A stretch of DNA of 24,715 nucleotides from Treponema sp. UBA3862 (GTDB lineage Bacteria > Spirochaetota > Spirochaetia > Treponematales > Treponemataceae). The notes below the pieces were generated by a model. The model was not told the origin of the DNA. It made no database searches and saw only the letters and a program-made list of their open reading frames with translations. The translations under genes were made by a program, and so were the position numbers. Where the stretch lies: positions 1-24,715 of the forward strand of contig DGGY01000006.1 of the NCBI GenBank assembly GCA_002392405.1. The letters are read 5' to 3'. Shown piece after piece: positions 14,663 through 22,676 of the stretch; the stretch's first letter is position 1, and each line of letters opens with the position of its first letter.

Positions 14663-17158
14663 ATGCTTACATTAAAATTCGGTGGTACTTCAATGGGCTC
14701 TGCCCGCAGAATCTTGGATTCTGTAGAAATTATGACAGGGCGTGCAAAAGAAAGCCGCATTTCTGTTGTAGTTTCAGCTATTGCAGGAGTTTCCAATGCA
14801 TTACAGGCTGCTATTGACGGCTGTGTAAAGGGAGTTGACCCTGCCACCTTTACAAAAGGCATAAGAAAAACCCATGAAGATATCTGTGCAGAACTTCACT
14901 CTGCAGTAAAAGGCTTCAACGCCGCTGAAGTTCTTGCAAAAATTGAACCGAACTTCGTTGAACTTGAAAAACTTCTGTCAGGACTTGTAACTTTCGGTGA
15001 GTGTCCTGAATCAATTCACTGCCGCATTATGGGAATGGGCGAGCTTTGCTGTGTGCCTATTGTAAATGCACTTCTTCTTGCAAGAAAACAGCGTGTCCTT
15101 ACTTTAGACAGCCGTAAATATGTCTTTACAACAGGAAAGCAGTCAGAAGGTGATCCTGATTATGCACGTACTGCAGCCGCACTTGAACGCTACCGTGACG
15201 GAGCAGAAGGTGAACAGGCTCAGATTCTTTTATTCCCTGGTTTTGTCTGCGCATGGCTTGCACATTCTGATGATGAACCTAAGATGGGGCTTTTAGGACG
15301 CAACGGTTCTGACTTTTCTGCCGCTATAATCGGTTCAGCCCTTTCATCATCAAAAGTAGAATTCTGGACTGATGTTGACGGTATTTATACAGCAGATCCC
15401 CGGGTTGTAAGTGATGCAATTCTTGTTGATGATATGACTTATGAAGAAGCAATGGAACTTTCTTTCTTTGGTTCTAAAGTTCTTCATCCAAAAACACTTG
15501 CACCCCTTGCAGCAAAAGGTATTGAAGCGTGGAGCTTAAACTCTCACAATCCTGCTGCCCGCGGAACAAGAATCGGTAAAGGTCCGTATGAATCAGAAAA
15601 GAAGGTTGGACCTGTATGCGGTATTTCCTGCCTTAAAAATACAGCCCTTGTTTCTGTAAGCGGAAGCGGCATGAAAGGAAAGACAGGTATTGCAAGCCGG
15701 ATTTTCGCCGCTGTAAGCCGTGCGGGAATCAGCATTCTTTTAATCACCCAGTCTTCTTCAGAATATACTGTTTCTTTCTGTGTAAGGCAGTCACAGAGCC
15801 TTGCAGTAAAAGACGCTCTTGAAGCAGAGTTCGGCTTTGAAATCCGTGAGGGCGTAATCAATCCTGTAAGCGTAATTGAAAACTGTGCAATCGTTTCAAT
15901 TGTCGGTGACGGTATGAAAGCTAACCGCGGAGTTGCAGGAAAATTCTTTAATGCACTTTCAAGCCGCTCAATTAATATTCTTGCCATTGCTCAGGGCTCA
16001 AGTGAACGCTCAATATCTACTGTAATCGCAGGTGAATTCGGTGATATTGCCGTAAAGACAACACACCGCTTCTTCTTCAATACAACACAGCCTGTTGAAG
16101 TTTTTGCTTTTGGTGCAGGAACTATCGGCGGTGCTCTTCTTGACCAGATCCGCGACCAGCAGGAAAAACTCCGTGAACAGAACATCGACATTAAAGTCTG
16201 CTGTATTTCAACTCTTAACGGCATGATAATCGACGGTAACGGAATTGACCTGAGTGACTGGAGAAAAACTGTTGATGCTTCAGACAAAAAGACAAGCCTT
16301 GATGAAATTCTTGAATTCGTAAAGGAAACAAAACCTCTTAATCCGATTTTTGTAGACTGTACGGCAAGTTATGACCTCCCGGAACGCTATCTTGATATCC
16401 TCAATGCGGGAATGAATATTGCAACTCCGAACAAGAGGGCAAATTCAATGTCCATGGATTTCTACAAAAAACTCCGCGAAACAGCAAATAAAAATCATGT
16501 CCGCTTCCTCTATGAAACAAACGTAGGAGCAGGTCTTCCTATAATCGATACCCTGCAGAATCTGTTCAAGTCAGGCGACTCGCTTGCAGGCTTCAATGGA
16601 ATTATGTCAGGTTCGCTTTCTTACATTTTTGGAAAACTCGACGAAGGCAAAAAATTCAGTGAAGCTGTAAAAGAAGCAAAAGAACTCCGTTTTACAGAAC
16701 CTGATCCTCGTGATGACCTTAAGGGAACTGATGTTGCCCGCAAGGCTTTGATTATTGCCCGTGAAGCAGGACTTGAAATTGAACTTAACGACATAAAAAT
16801 GAATTCAATCTTCCCTAAAGATTTTTCAATCGAAGGAACTGTTGATGAGTTTATGGCCCGTCTTCCTGAAGTTGATTCTTACTTTGAAAAGAAAATGGCT
16901 GAACTTAAAAAGCAGAATAAAGTTCTCCGCATGGGTGCTTCAATCCGTGACGGAAAAGTTTCTGTCGGAATGCTTGAAGTCGGCGTAACAGATCCTCTTT
17001 ACGGTGTAAAGGGGGGTGAAAATGCCTTTGTATTCGAGACAGCCCGCTATACTCCAATTCCGCTTACAATCCGCGGTTATGGAGCCGGTGCAGGCGTTAC
17101 TGCAGCCGGAGTTTTTGGTGATGTTTTACGCACTGTCAGCTTCAATCTTTCAAAATAG
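14663..17158 (+). CDS. thrA: Bifunctional aspartate kinase / homoserine dehydrogenase
   Basis: Catalyses the first step (Asp to aspartyl phosphate) and the homoserine-forming step of the aspartate pathway to Thr and Met. It has 831 residues, close to E. coli ThrA (820). Domains in order: kinase (about 1-300) opening LKFGGTSMGSA, with the sugar-kinase-like FLGRNGSDFSAAI-type block (seen as LGRNGSDFSAAIIG) and FGSKVLHPKTLAP; tandem ACT domains (about 320-465), including ILLITQSSSEYTVSF and INILAIAQGSSERSI; then homoserine dehydrogenase, with its nucleotide loop G484-A-G486-T-I-G489, KRANSMSMDFY, NVGAGLPIIDTLQNL and the FTEPDPRDDLKGTDVARK signature. The ACT region normally gives threonine feedback inhibition. 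It is the first gene of the amino-acid cluster, with its own promoter and GAGG ribosome site. thrB and thrC are not in the window. Confidence 0.96.
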   Translation: MLTLKFGGTSMGSARRILDSVEIMTGRAKESRISVVVSAIAGVSNALQAAIDGCVKGVDPATFTKGIRKTHEDICAELHSAVKGFNAAEVLAKIEPNFVELEKLLSGLVTFGECPESIHCRIMGMGELCCVPIVNALLLARKQRVLTLDSRKYVFTTGKQSEGDPDYARTAAALERYRDGAEGEQAQILLFPGFVCAWLAHSDDEPKMGLLGRNGSDFSAAIIGSALSSSKVEFWTDVDGIYTADPRVVSDAILVDDMTYEEAMELSFFGSKVLHPKTLAPLAAKGIEAWSLNSHNPAARGTRIGKGPYESEKKVGPVCGISCLKNTALVSVSGSGMKGKTGIASRIFAAVSRAGISILLITQSSSEYTVSFCVRQSQSLAVKDALEAEFGFEIREGVINPVSVIENCAIVSIVGDGMKANRGVAGKFFNALSSRSINILAIAQGSSERSISTVIAGEFGDIAVKTTHRFFFNTTQPVEVFAFGAGTIGGALLDQIRDQQEKLREQNIDIKVCCISTLNGMIIDGNGIDLSDWRKTVDASDKKTSLDEILEFVKETKPLNPIFVDCTASYDLPERYLDILNAGMNIATPNKRANSMSMDFYKKLRETANKNHVRFLYETNVGAGLPIIDTLQNLFKSGDSLAGFNGIMSGSLSYIFGKLDEGKKFSEAVKEAKELRFTEPDPRDDLKGTDVARKALIIAREAGLEIELNDIKMNSIFPKDFSIEGTVDEFMARLPEVDSYFEKKMAELKKQNKVLRMGASIRDGKVSVGMLEVGVTDPLYGVKGGENAFVFETARYTPIPLTIRGYGAGAGVTAAGVFGDVLRTVSFNLSK

Positions 17159-17180
17159 GGGAGTGTTCGGTTTTTAGTTT

Positions 17181-19109
17181 ATGGTAATTGTACTTAAAAA
17201 TGATGCCAGTGACGGCGAGAAAAAAAATATACGCGATCTTTTAAAAGCCCGTAATTTCAAGATAAACGAAGTTAAGGGTGAAGAATCTACAATTCTTGCA
17301 GCGGTAGGCCGTCTTGCAATGGATATCCGTGAAGTAGAAGTGCTTCCGGGAGTTGCAAAGGTAGTTCCTATTTCTAAGCCGTATAAACTTGCAAGCCGTG
17401 AGTTTAAGCCTGAGAGTACAATCGTAGAAATACCAAATAACCGCGGACAGATAATCCGCGTCGGAGGAAGCCGTCTTGTTTCCATAGGCGGACCGTGTGC
17501 CGTTGAAAGCCGTCAGCAGATGATGGATGCCGCCGCCGCTGTTGCTGCTTCCGGGGCTACAATGCTCAGAGGTGGTGCCTATAAGCCGCGCACTTCTCCC
17601 TATGCTTTTCAGGGACTTGGTGAAGAAGGGTTAAAATATTTAAAGGAAGCCGGAGATAAATATGGTCTTCCTGTTGTAACAGAAATTGTCGCTGCAGAAT
17701 ACATCCCTGTAATGGAAGCAAACGGAGTTGATGTATATCAGGTCGGCGCCCGGAATATGCAGAATTTTGAGCTTTTAAAAAGGCTGGGTAAACTTGGAAA
17801 ACCTGTAATTTTAAAAAGAGGTCTCTGTGCAACTATCCAGGAATGGCTTATGTCAGCAGAGTATCTTCTTTCAAGCGGAACAGACAAGGTTATTCTGTGT
17901 GAACGTGGTATCCGCACTTACGAAACAGCAACAAGAAATACACTTGACCTTTCTTCAGTCCCTGTTTTAAGAAGCCTTACACATCTTCCTGTAATCGTAG
18001 ATCCGAGCCATGCGCTTGGTGTCCGTGATAAAATTCCTCCTATGGCTCTGGCTGCCGTTGCTGCAGGTGCAGACGGAATTATTGTAGAAGTCCACTGTCA
18101 GCCTGAATCTGCACTTTCTGATGCAGCCCAGGCTTTATATCCGCAGCAGTTTGATAAAATCATGCGCGATATGGAAGCCTTAGCGCCTGTTATTGGAAAA
18201 GAAGTTGCCCATATCCGTGCCGCAGAAACCTTTGAGGAACACCCTGAATACAATAAAACAGGAAAGATTCAGTGCGCTTTCTCCGGCAAAAAAGGCGCTT
18301 ATGCAGAGCAGGCAATAATAAATTATTTTGAAGATACAGCTGAACCTCTTGAGGTAAGTTCTTTTGATGAAATATTCCAGCAGGTGGTTGACGGCAAAGT
18401 AAAATACGGAATGATTCCGATTGAAAACTCAACTGCAGGTTCAATTTATAATAACTATGACAATCTTACCCGCTATGAAGATATTTCAATAGTAGGTGCG
18501 GTTACAATAAGAATCGAACACAGTCTTCTTGCCCCAAAAGGAGCCACACTCGAAAGTGTAAAACATGTTTATTCACATCCTCAGGGACTCGCCCAGTGTT
18601 CAAATTTCATAAAAAATCATGGTTATCTCCCTGTAGATACAGTTTCAACAGCAACCGGTGCAGAGCTTGTCAGTCAGAAAAAAGACATTACTTCAGCGGC
18701 AATCGCAAATGCCCGCAACGCTGAGATTTACGGACTTGAAGTATTAAAGCAGGGAATCGAAAATAATCCTAATAATTACACCCGCTTTGTAATCATTGCT
18801 GCAAATCACACTAAACAGAGCGTAAAGATTCTCGGCGAGAAAAAGCCTAACAGGGCAACACTTATGTTTGCCACAAAGAATGAAGCCGGCGCCCTTTACG
18901 ATACTCTGGGAATTTTTAAAAAGGCAGAACTTAACATGAACCGTCTTGAGTCACGCCCGATTGCAGGAAAACCCTGGAAATACTGGTTTTACAGCGATGT
19001 AGTTATTCCTGAAAAGGTAAAAAATCCGGTAGAATATATAAAGAATTTTACTGAGGAATTAAAAAAGACTGCAGAAGACATCAGGCTTCTTGGTGTCTAT
19101 GCGGAGTAA
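17181..19109 (+). CDS. Fusion: 3-deoxy-7-phosphoheptulonate (DAHP) synthase + prephenate dehydratase
   Basis: Single 642-residue protein joining the first step of the shikimate pathway to the Phe-committing step. Residues ~1-75 are a ferredoxin-like N-terminal domain of the Thermotoga-type (I-beta) DAHP synthase. Residues ~90-345 are the barrel, with GGPCAVES (103-110, C106 a metal ligand), [30 protein letters not shown] and [12 protein letters not shown]. From ~362, [17 protein letters not shown] starts prephenate dehydratase, with [13 protein letters not shown] and the catalytic TRF at 534-536. From ~550 a C-terminal ACT domain carries the phenylalanine-binding ESRP motif (590-593). No chorismate mutase domain is present, so chorismate to prephenate needs another gene. 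The frame is continuous through the junction. The start lies 22 bases after thrA, with no well-spaced ribosome site. Gene names aroF/pheA would describe the halves. Confidence 0.93.
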   Translation: MVIVLKNDASDGEKKNIRDLLKARNFKINEVKGEESTILAAVGRLAMDIREVEVLPGVAKVVPISKPYKLASREFKPESTIVEIPNNRGQIIRVGGSRLVSIGGPCAVESRQQMMDAAAAVAASGATMLRGGAYKPRTSPYAFQGLGEEGLKYLKEAGDKYGLPVVTEIVAAEYIPVMEANGVDVYQVGARNMQNFELLKRLGKLGKPVILKRGLCATIQEWLMSAEYLLSSGTDKVILCERGIRTYETATRNTLDLSSVPVLRSLTHLPVIVDPSHALGVRDKIPPMALAAVAAGADGIIVEVHCQPESALSDAAQALYPQQFDKIMRDMEALAPVIGKEVAHIRAAETFEEHPEYNKTGKIQCAFSGKKGAYAEQAIINYFEDTAEPLEVSSFDEIFQQVVDGKVKYGMIPIENSTAGSIYNNYDNLTRYEDISIVGAVTIRIEHSLLAPKGATLESVKHVYSHPQGLAQCSNFIKNHGYLPVDTVSTATGAELVSQKKDITSAAIANARNAEIYGLEVLKQGIENNPNNYTRFVIIAANHTKQSVKILGEKKPNRATLMFATKNEAGALYDTLGIFKKAELNMNRLESRPIAGKPWKYWFYSDVVIPEKVKNPVEYIKNFTEELKKTAEDIRLLGVYAE

Positions 19110-19176
19110 AAGTCATGGAAGCGCTCCGCCTTGTGCGGTAAAAAAATGATTTTTACAGAGGAGATAAATTAAAATT

Positions 19177-19668
19177 ATGGAAAAGTATGTACTTTCAGTT
19201 CTCGTAGAAAATAAATCAGGTGTTTTGAGCCGTGTTTCAGGGCTTTTTTCCCGCCGCGGCTTTAATATTGATTCCCTCACAGTATGTGAAACTCACAATC
19301 CCGGCCAGTCACGCATGACAATCGTTGTTACCGGAGATGAATACATCCTGGAGCAGATTGAAAAGCAGCTTTCAAAGCTTGTGGAAGTTATTTCAATCCG
19401 TCACTGTAAAAAAGAACTTACCTGTGAAAGGGAAATGGCTTTAATCAAGGTAAAGGCTGAAGGAACCCAGCGTGCAGTTATTATTGAAACCTGTGAAATT
19501 TTCCGTGCCCACATTGTAGACGTTTCATTCAATTCTGTAATCGTAGAAGCAACCGGAAGCGAAGACAAAATCGCAAGCCTTATCCGTCTTCTTGAGCCTT
19601 ACGGAATTCTTGAACTGGTTAAAACAGGTCTTACGGCAATGGGCCGGGGTGAAGAGGTTATGAAATAA
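19177..19668 (+). CDS. ilvN: Acetolactate synthase small (regulatory) subunit
   Basis: ACT-domain regulatory subunit of acetohydroxyacid synthase, which makes the first common intermediate of Val, Leu and Ile synthesis. It is 163 residues, the normal length of the longer IlvH-like form. The N-terminal ACT domain opens LSVLVENKSGVLSRVSGLFSRRGFNIDSLTV, abbreviated here to its key pieces NKSGVLSRVSGLF and RRGFNIDSL. The C-terminal domain contains ALIKVKAEG and EATGSEDKIASLIRLLEPYG. AGAGGAG is placed about a dozen bases before the ATG. The catalytic partner (ilvB) is not in this window, so the subunit must pair with an enzyme encoded elsewhere. Its stop overlaps the next gene's ATG by one base. 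Confidence 0.95.
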   Translation: MEKYVLSVLVENKSGVLSRVSGLFSRRGFNIDSLTVCETHNPGQSRMTIVVTGDEYILEQIEKQLSKLVEVISIRHCKKELTCEREMALIKVKAEGTQRAVIIETCEIFRAHIVDVSFNSVIVEATGSEDKIASLIRLLEPYGILELVKTGLTAMGRGEEVMK

Positions 19669-21389
19669 TGACCTTTTTTAAAAGGATTTTGATTTCAGTT
19701 TTTGTTTCAGCCCTTTTTATTTCCTGTTCTTCAAAAGCTCCTTTTTGTGTAACAGTCTCAGGAATTTCTGATTCTTCAGAGTCAAATATCCGTCAGAATA
19801 AATCAGGAAACTTAACCTGTTACACTTTTTCTGAAAGCTTAAAAGAGCAGATAGAAAATTATTATGCCTTAAATAATAATGCTGCCATTCTTGTCCAGCT
19901 TGAAGTAAAAAAAGCCGCAAAAGAAAATCCTTATTCACAGCAGTTTGGGTTTCTTTATGGGGAGGATTTTAACTTTTCTGATTCGCTTAAATCACCTCTT
20001 TCAGCAAGGCCCCTTGTCAGCATGAATCTTGCAGATTTTTCAAAACAGAAATTTGCCCTGCTGTTTTCATTTTCTAAGGATCAGCCCTGTCCTTCCGGTT
20101 TTTTTATCAGGACAAAGGCTTCGTTTAAAATATTAACCTGTGAAGTTACACCTGCCGCTACGGGATTTGATTTTTCAAAAGAAATTCCTCTTTATGCTTT
20201 TTCTCCTGCGGGAGGTGCTTTAGTAAAAGACAGTAAAAAAGTTGATTTTTCAGGACTTTCCCTCTGTTTCCCTTCTCACAATACTGCAGATTCTGTTCTT
20301 CCGTCGCTTTGTGCCGGTTTTGCAGGAGAGGCTTGTGATGTAAGAATATCGTTCGGGGGAGAGAGATTTATTTTCCGTAACGACAGTTCTTCTTCAAGAA
20401 CTATACCGCTCGGTGCTTTTAAGAATCCTTATTCTGAATTTGAAATTACAGAAAATCAGGAAGCAGTTGTTTCTGTTTTGGTAACGGCTTCTTCCCAGAC
20501 TCTTCTTGAAAATTCTGCATTCTATAAAAAATCTCCTGTCCGCCCGTTAAAAACTGACCCCGGCCTTATAATGAGCTGGCCGCAGGAAAACTGGCGTGGA
20601 AATGATTATGAACTTTTTGTCTGGGACAGGTTTGAAAACGTTCTCTTTTTTGATACCCTCGATTATAAAGTTCAGGATGATTTTTTCCGCCGGCTGGCAT
20701 ATTTCGTTGAAAAAAAAGGCTTTAAGGGAAGGCTTTTAACAGATTCTGAGCTTGAAGGTAAACACGGTTACAATGGACATGATTATCGTGCCCGTGATCT
20801 TGCCCGTTTCTTTGAAAAAGCACGTGTCATGAATTTCCCCCTCAACCAGAAAGAGAAACTCCTTCAGGAAATCCTTGAAGTGAACGAAATTATTATCCGT
20901 GATGAAAACGGCAGTTTTACTGAAGGAAGCGGGGCGGTAATTTCAATCAGCCGTGAATCTCCTGCTTATTTAAGGACAACCTTTGTTGCGCACGAAGGCT
21001 GGCACGGAATATTTTTTATTGATGAAGAATTCCGCAATACCGCGGCCAGTATTTTTTATACGCTTGAAGCATCAGATTATAAAACCCTGAACTTTTTAAT
21101 CCGTTATTTTCAGGTTACGCCTTCATTAAATTATGACACTTCAGATGACTATCTTTTAAAAAATGAATTTATGGCATACATGCTGCAGCGCCCTGTTTCT
21201 GAGTGTGAACAGTATTATGTAAATATGGCTTCCCGTGAGCATGCACAGGCTTTAATAAAAGAAGAGGCTGATTACATAATTGCATCCAGAGCAGGCGGAT
21301 TTACAGGTGCTGCCCAGATGTTTGAGGATTATGTCAGGGACAGATGGAATCTTGCAGCCGGAAGGGTCTGGCTTATAAGCCGTCTTTAG
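19668..21389 (+). CDS. Predicted lipoprotein with HExxH zinc-metalloprotease motif, function unknown
   Basis: A 573-residue protein I do not recognise as a named family. The N-terminus FFKRILISVFVSALFISC is a lipoprotein signal; C20 would be lipidated, with a relaxed spirochete-type lipobox (L-F-I-S-C). Residues ~25-320 look like beta-rich, Ser/Phe-rich secreted domains without a known motif. The C-terminal part (~325-573) opens MSWPQENWRGNDYELFVWDRF and contains H442-E-G-W-H446 within FVAHEGWHGIFF, then N499-E500-F-M-A-Y. This gives a plausible gluzincin arrangement with H442 and H446 as zinc ligands, E443 as catalytic base and E500 as third ligand (inferred). It is probably a periplasmic or surface peptidase. 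It is translationally coupled to ilvN (TAATG overlap), an unexpected partner. Its stop overlaps the stop of the convergent MBL gene. Confidence 0.8.
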   Translation: MTFFKRILISVFVSALFISCSSKAPFCVTVSGISDSSESNIRQNKSGNLTCYTFSESLKEQIENYYALNNNAAILVQLEVKKAAKENPYSQQFGFLYGEDFNFSDSLKSPLSARPLVSMNLADFSKQKFALLFSFSKDQPCPSGFFIRTKASFKILTCEVTPAATGFDFSKEIPLYAFSPAGGALVKDSKKVDFSGLSLCFPSHNTADSVLPSLCAGFAGEACDVRISFGGERFIFRNDSSSSRTIPLGAFKNPYSEFEITENQEAVVSVLVTASSQTLLENSAFYKKSPVRPLKTDPGLIMSWPQENWRGNDYELFVWDRFENVLFFDTLDYKVQDDFFRRLAYFVEKKGFKGRLLTDSELEGKHGYNGHDYRARDLARFFEKARVMNFPLNQKEKLLQEILEVNEIIIRDENGSFTEGSGAVISISRESPAYLRTTFVAHEGWHGIFFIDEEFRNTAASIFYTLEASDYKTLNFLIRYFQVTPSLNYDTSDDYLLKNEFMAYMLQRPVSECEQYYVNMASREHAQALIKEEADYIIASRAGGFTGAAQMFEDYVRDRWNLAAGRVWLISRL

Positions 21390-21943
21390 ATATCAAGATT
21401 AAAGGATCTTTCTGCCGCTACAGTAGTAAGAGGACCGTAGCCCGGCATTATTGTTGTATCTTCTGACTGTGTAAGAATTTTCTGTTCAATGCCTTTTTTT
21501 AAAATCATCTTTGAATAGTTTGAGTTTGTTTCTCCGATTGTTCCGGCGCCGATTACACCGCCCGTAAAAAGAACGCTTCCGACTTTAAATACCATCGAGT
21601 CAGGTGTATGGCCCGGAACAGGAAAATATTCTACTTCAAGTCCTGCAAGCGTTAATTTTCCTTCCCCGTGGATTACATTAGTCTGGATTCCTAAAACCTT
21701 GGATTCAGCCGCGTATACCGGACATTCATAGATTTTCAGGAAGGTTTTTAAGCCCCTTAAATGGTCTTCATGGTTATGAGTTACAAGAATTGCAGCAGGC
21801 GTGTAATGATTGTCTTCAAGCTGGTTTATCATTTCTTTAGTGATTTTGCCTGGATCTACGAGGACTGCTTCATTTGTTTCTTCGTTTACAATGATGTAAG
21901 AATTGGAAAAGAAGTCAACGTTCATATGAAAGTAAATTTTCAT
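21386..21943 (-). CDS. Metallo-beta-lactamase-fold hydrolase, atypical metal site
   Basis: MBL-fold protein of 185 residues, similar in layout to small glyoxalase II-like hydrolases. The main metal motif is intact: H56-N-H58-E-D60-H61 in VTHNHEDHLRG, plus H112 in VPGHTPDSMVF. Two further ligands expected in glyoxalase II-type proteins appear replaced: the bridging Asp of the usual LFTGD is Gly (G129 in LFTGGVIGAG), and the terminal His of PGHGP is Tyr (Y169 in MPGYGPLTT). It may therefore bind one metal or act on a different substrate. The ATG overlaps the stop of the upstream pentapeptide-repeat gene by one base and has GGAGG well placed, so the two form an operon. Its stop interlocks with the convergent lipoprotein gene's stop. 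Confidence 0.85.
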   Translation of the reverse strand: MKIYFHMNVDFFSNSYIIVNEETNEAVLVDPGKITKEMINQLEDNHYTPAAILVTHNHEDHLRGLKTFLKIYECPVYAAESKVLGIQTNVIHGEGKLTLAGLEVEYFPVPGHTPDSMVFKVGSVLFTGGVIGAGTIGETNSNYSKMILKKGIEQKILTQSEDTTIMPGYGPLTTVAAERSFNLDI

Positions 21944-22620
21944 TATTTTGCCTCCAGTGAAGATGACTGGTCCATATCATCAAGGCCTGTAATCAGAGCG
22001 CTTCCTTTCTGATCAAAAAGTGCCTCATTAGTATTGGAAAGTTTAAAAGAAACATTGTTTGTCTGTGCTTCAAAAAAGACAGTCTTTTTTATGTTGCAGT
22101 TTCTGATTGAAGTATCTACAAGATGAGAGCGTATGAATCGGCTTGAGTAAAGATCTGAATCATCAAAAGAAGACTGATAGGAAGAAAGTCCGTTGAAGTT
22201 ATCCTGAATTAAATCAGAGCCTGTAAAAAGGACGTGTATCAGTTTTGTACCCGCAAAGGAAGTGAACTGAATATTGCTTTCGATTAAGTTACAGTCAGTA
22301 AAAACCGCAAAATCAAATTTGCACATTCTGAAGCGGAGACGTTTGCAGAAAAGTTCAGAGAAAAAACAGTGGGAAAAATCACAGCCGTAAAACTTATGGT
22401 CTTCAATGCTGAACTTAGGAAAGGTGATTCCTGAGCAGTTTATTCCAACGACTTTTTCATGCTCAGAAAGATATTTAAAAAGTTTTGCTTTTGTTCCTTC
22501 CGGGTCAGTAGTGTGTTTATAGCAGAAGCCAGAGTTTTCGATAAGGTTACCGTTTTCATCAACAGTAGAAATTGAACTTCTTTTGCAGCCTGGGTAAGTA
22601 CACGTGTTGCTTATATACAT
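21943..22620 (-). CDS. Pentapeptide-repeat protein with N-terminal Cys/His motif
   Basis: A 225-residue protein of unknown role. Residues 1-36 hold C7-x4-C12 and C33-x2-H36, a plausible zinc-binding treble-cleft-like or ribbon site separated by a polar loop. From about residue 60 to 200 there are degenerate pentapeptide repeats of the A(D/N)Lxx type (examples: YGCDFSHCFF, DCNLIESNIQFTSF, GSDLIQDNF, DSDLYSSRF, NCNIKKTVF), predicting a right-handed quadrilateral beta-helix of roughly 25 coils of five residues. Cys is unusually frequent in the first repeats. The C-terminus is a short acidic/Ser tail. TTGATA-17-TACAAT lies six bases before the ATG, so the transcript is probably leaderless. It is co-transcribed with the MBL gene and divergent from murI. 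Some pentapeptide proteins protect DNA gyrase, but nothing here supports that specifically. Confidence 0.8.
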   Translation of the reverse strand: MYISNTCTYPGCKRSSISTVDENGNLIENSGFCYKHTTDPEGTKAKLFKYLSEHEKVVGINCSGITFPKFSIEDHKFYGCDFSHCFFSELFCKRLRFRMCKFDFAVFTDCNLIESNIQFTSFAGTKLIHVLFTGSDLIQDNFNGLSSYQSSFDDSDLYSSRFIRSHLVDTSIRNCNIKKTVFFEAQTNNVSFKLSNTNEALFDQKGSALITGLDDMDQSSSLEAK

Positions 22621-22676
22621 ATTTTTATTGTATGGGATTGAATGATTTTTATCAAATATTTAAACTGTTCTGCATG
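22618..22676. promoter_or_regulatory. Interleaved divergent promoters of pentapeptide gene and murI
   Basis: Minus strand: TTGATA (22655-22650), a 17-base spacer, TACAAT (22632-22627), six bases, ATG 22620. Plus strand: TTGAAT (22638-22643), a 17-base spacer, TAAACT (22661-22666), seven bases, ATG 22674. The -35 of each promoter lies in the spacer of the other, so two polymerases could not occupy both. Neither gene has a Shine-Dalgarno. Confidence 0.65.

Noticed and set aside
19110..19176. GTAAAAA/TTTTTAC inverted repeat (19138-19156) as a terminator before ilvN
   Set aside because: Only A-T pairs apart from one G-C, and no T-tract follows; it lies directly before the ribosome site and is more likely AT-rich chance. 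A minor effect on translation cannot be excluded.
22572..22673. N-terminal extension of murI by 34 residues
   Set aside because: It overlaps the pentapeptide gene start and contains both promoters; family members begin near the downstream ATG.
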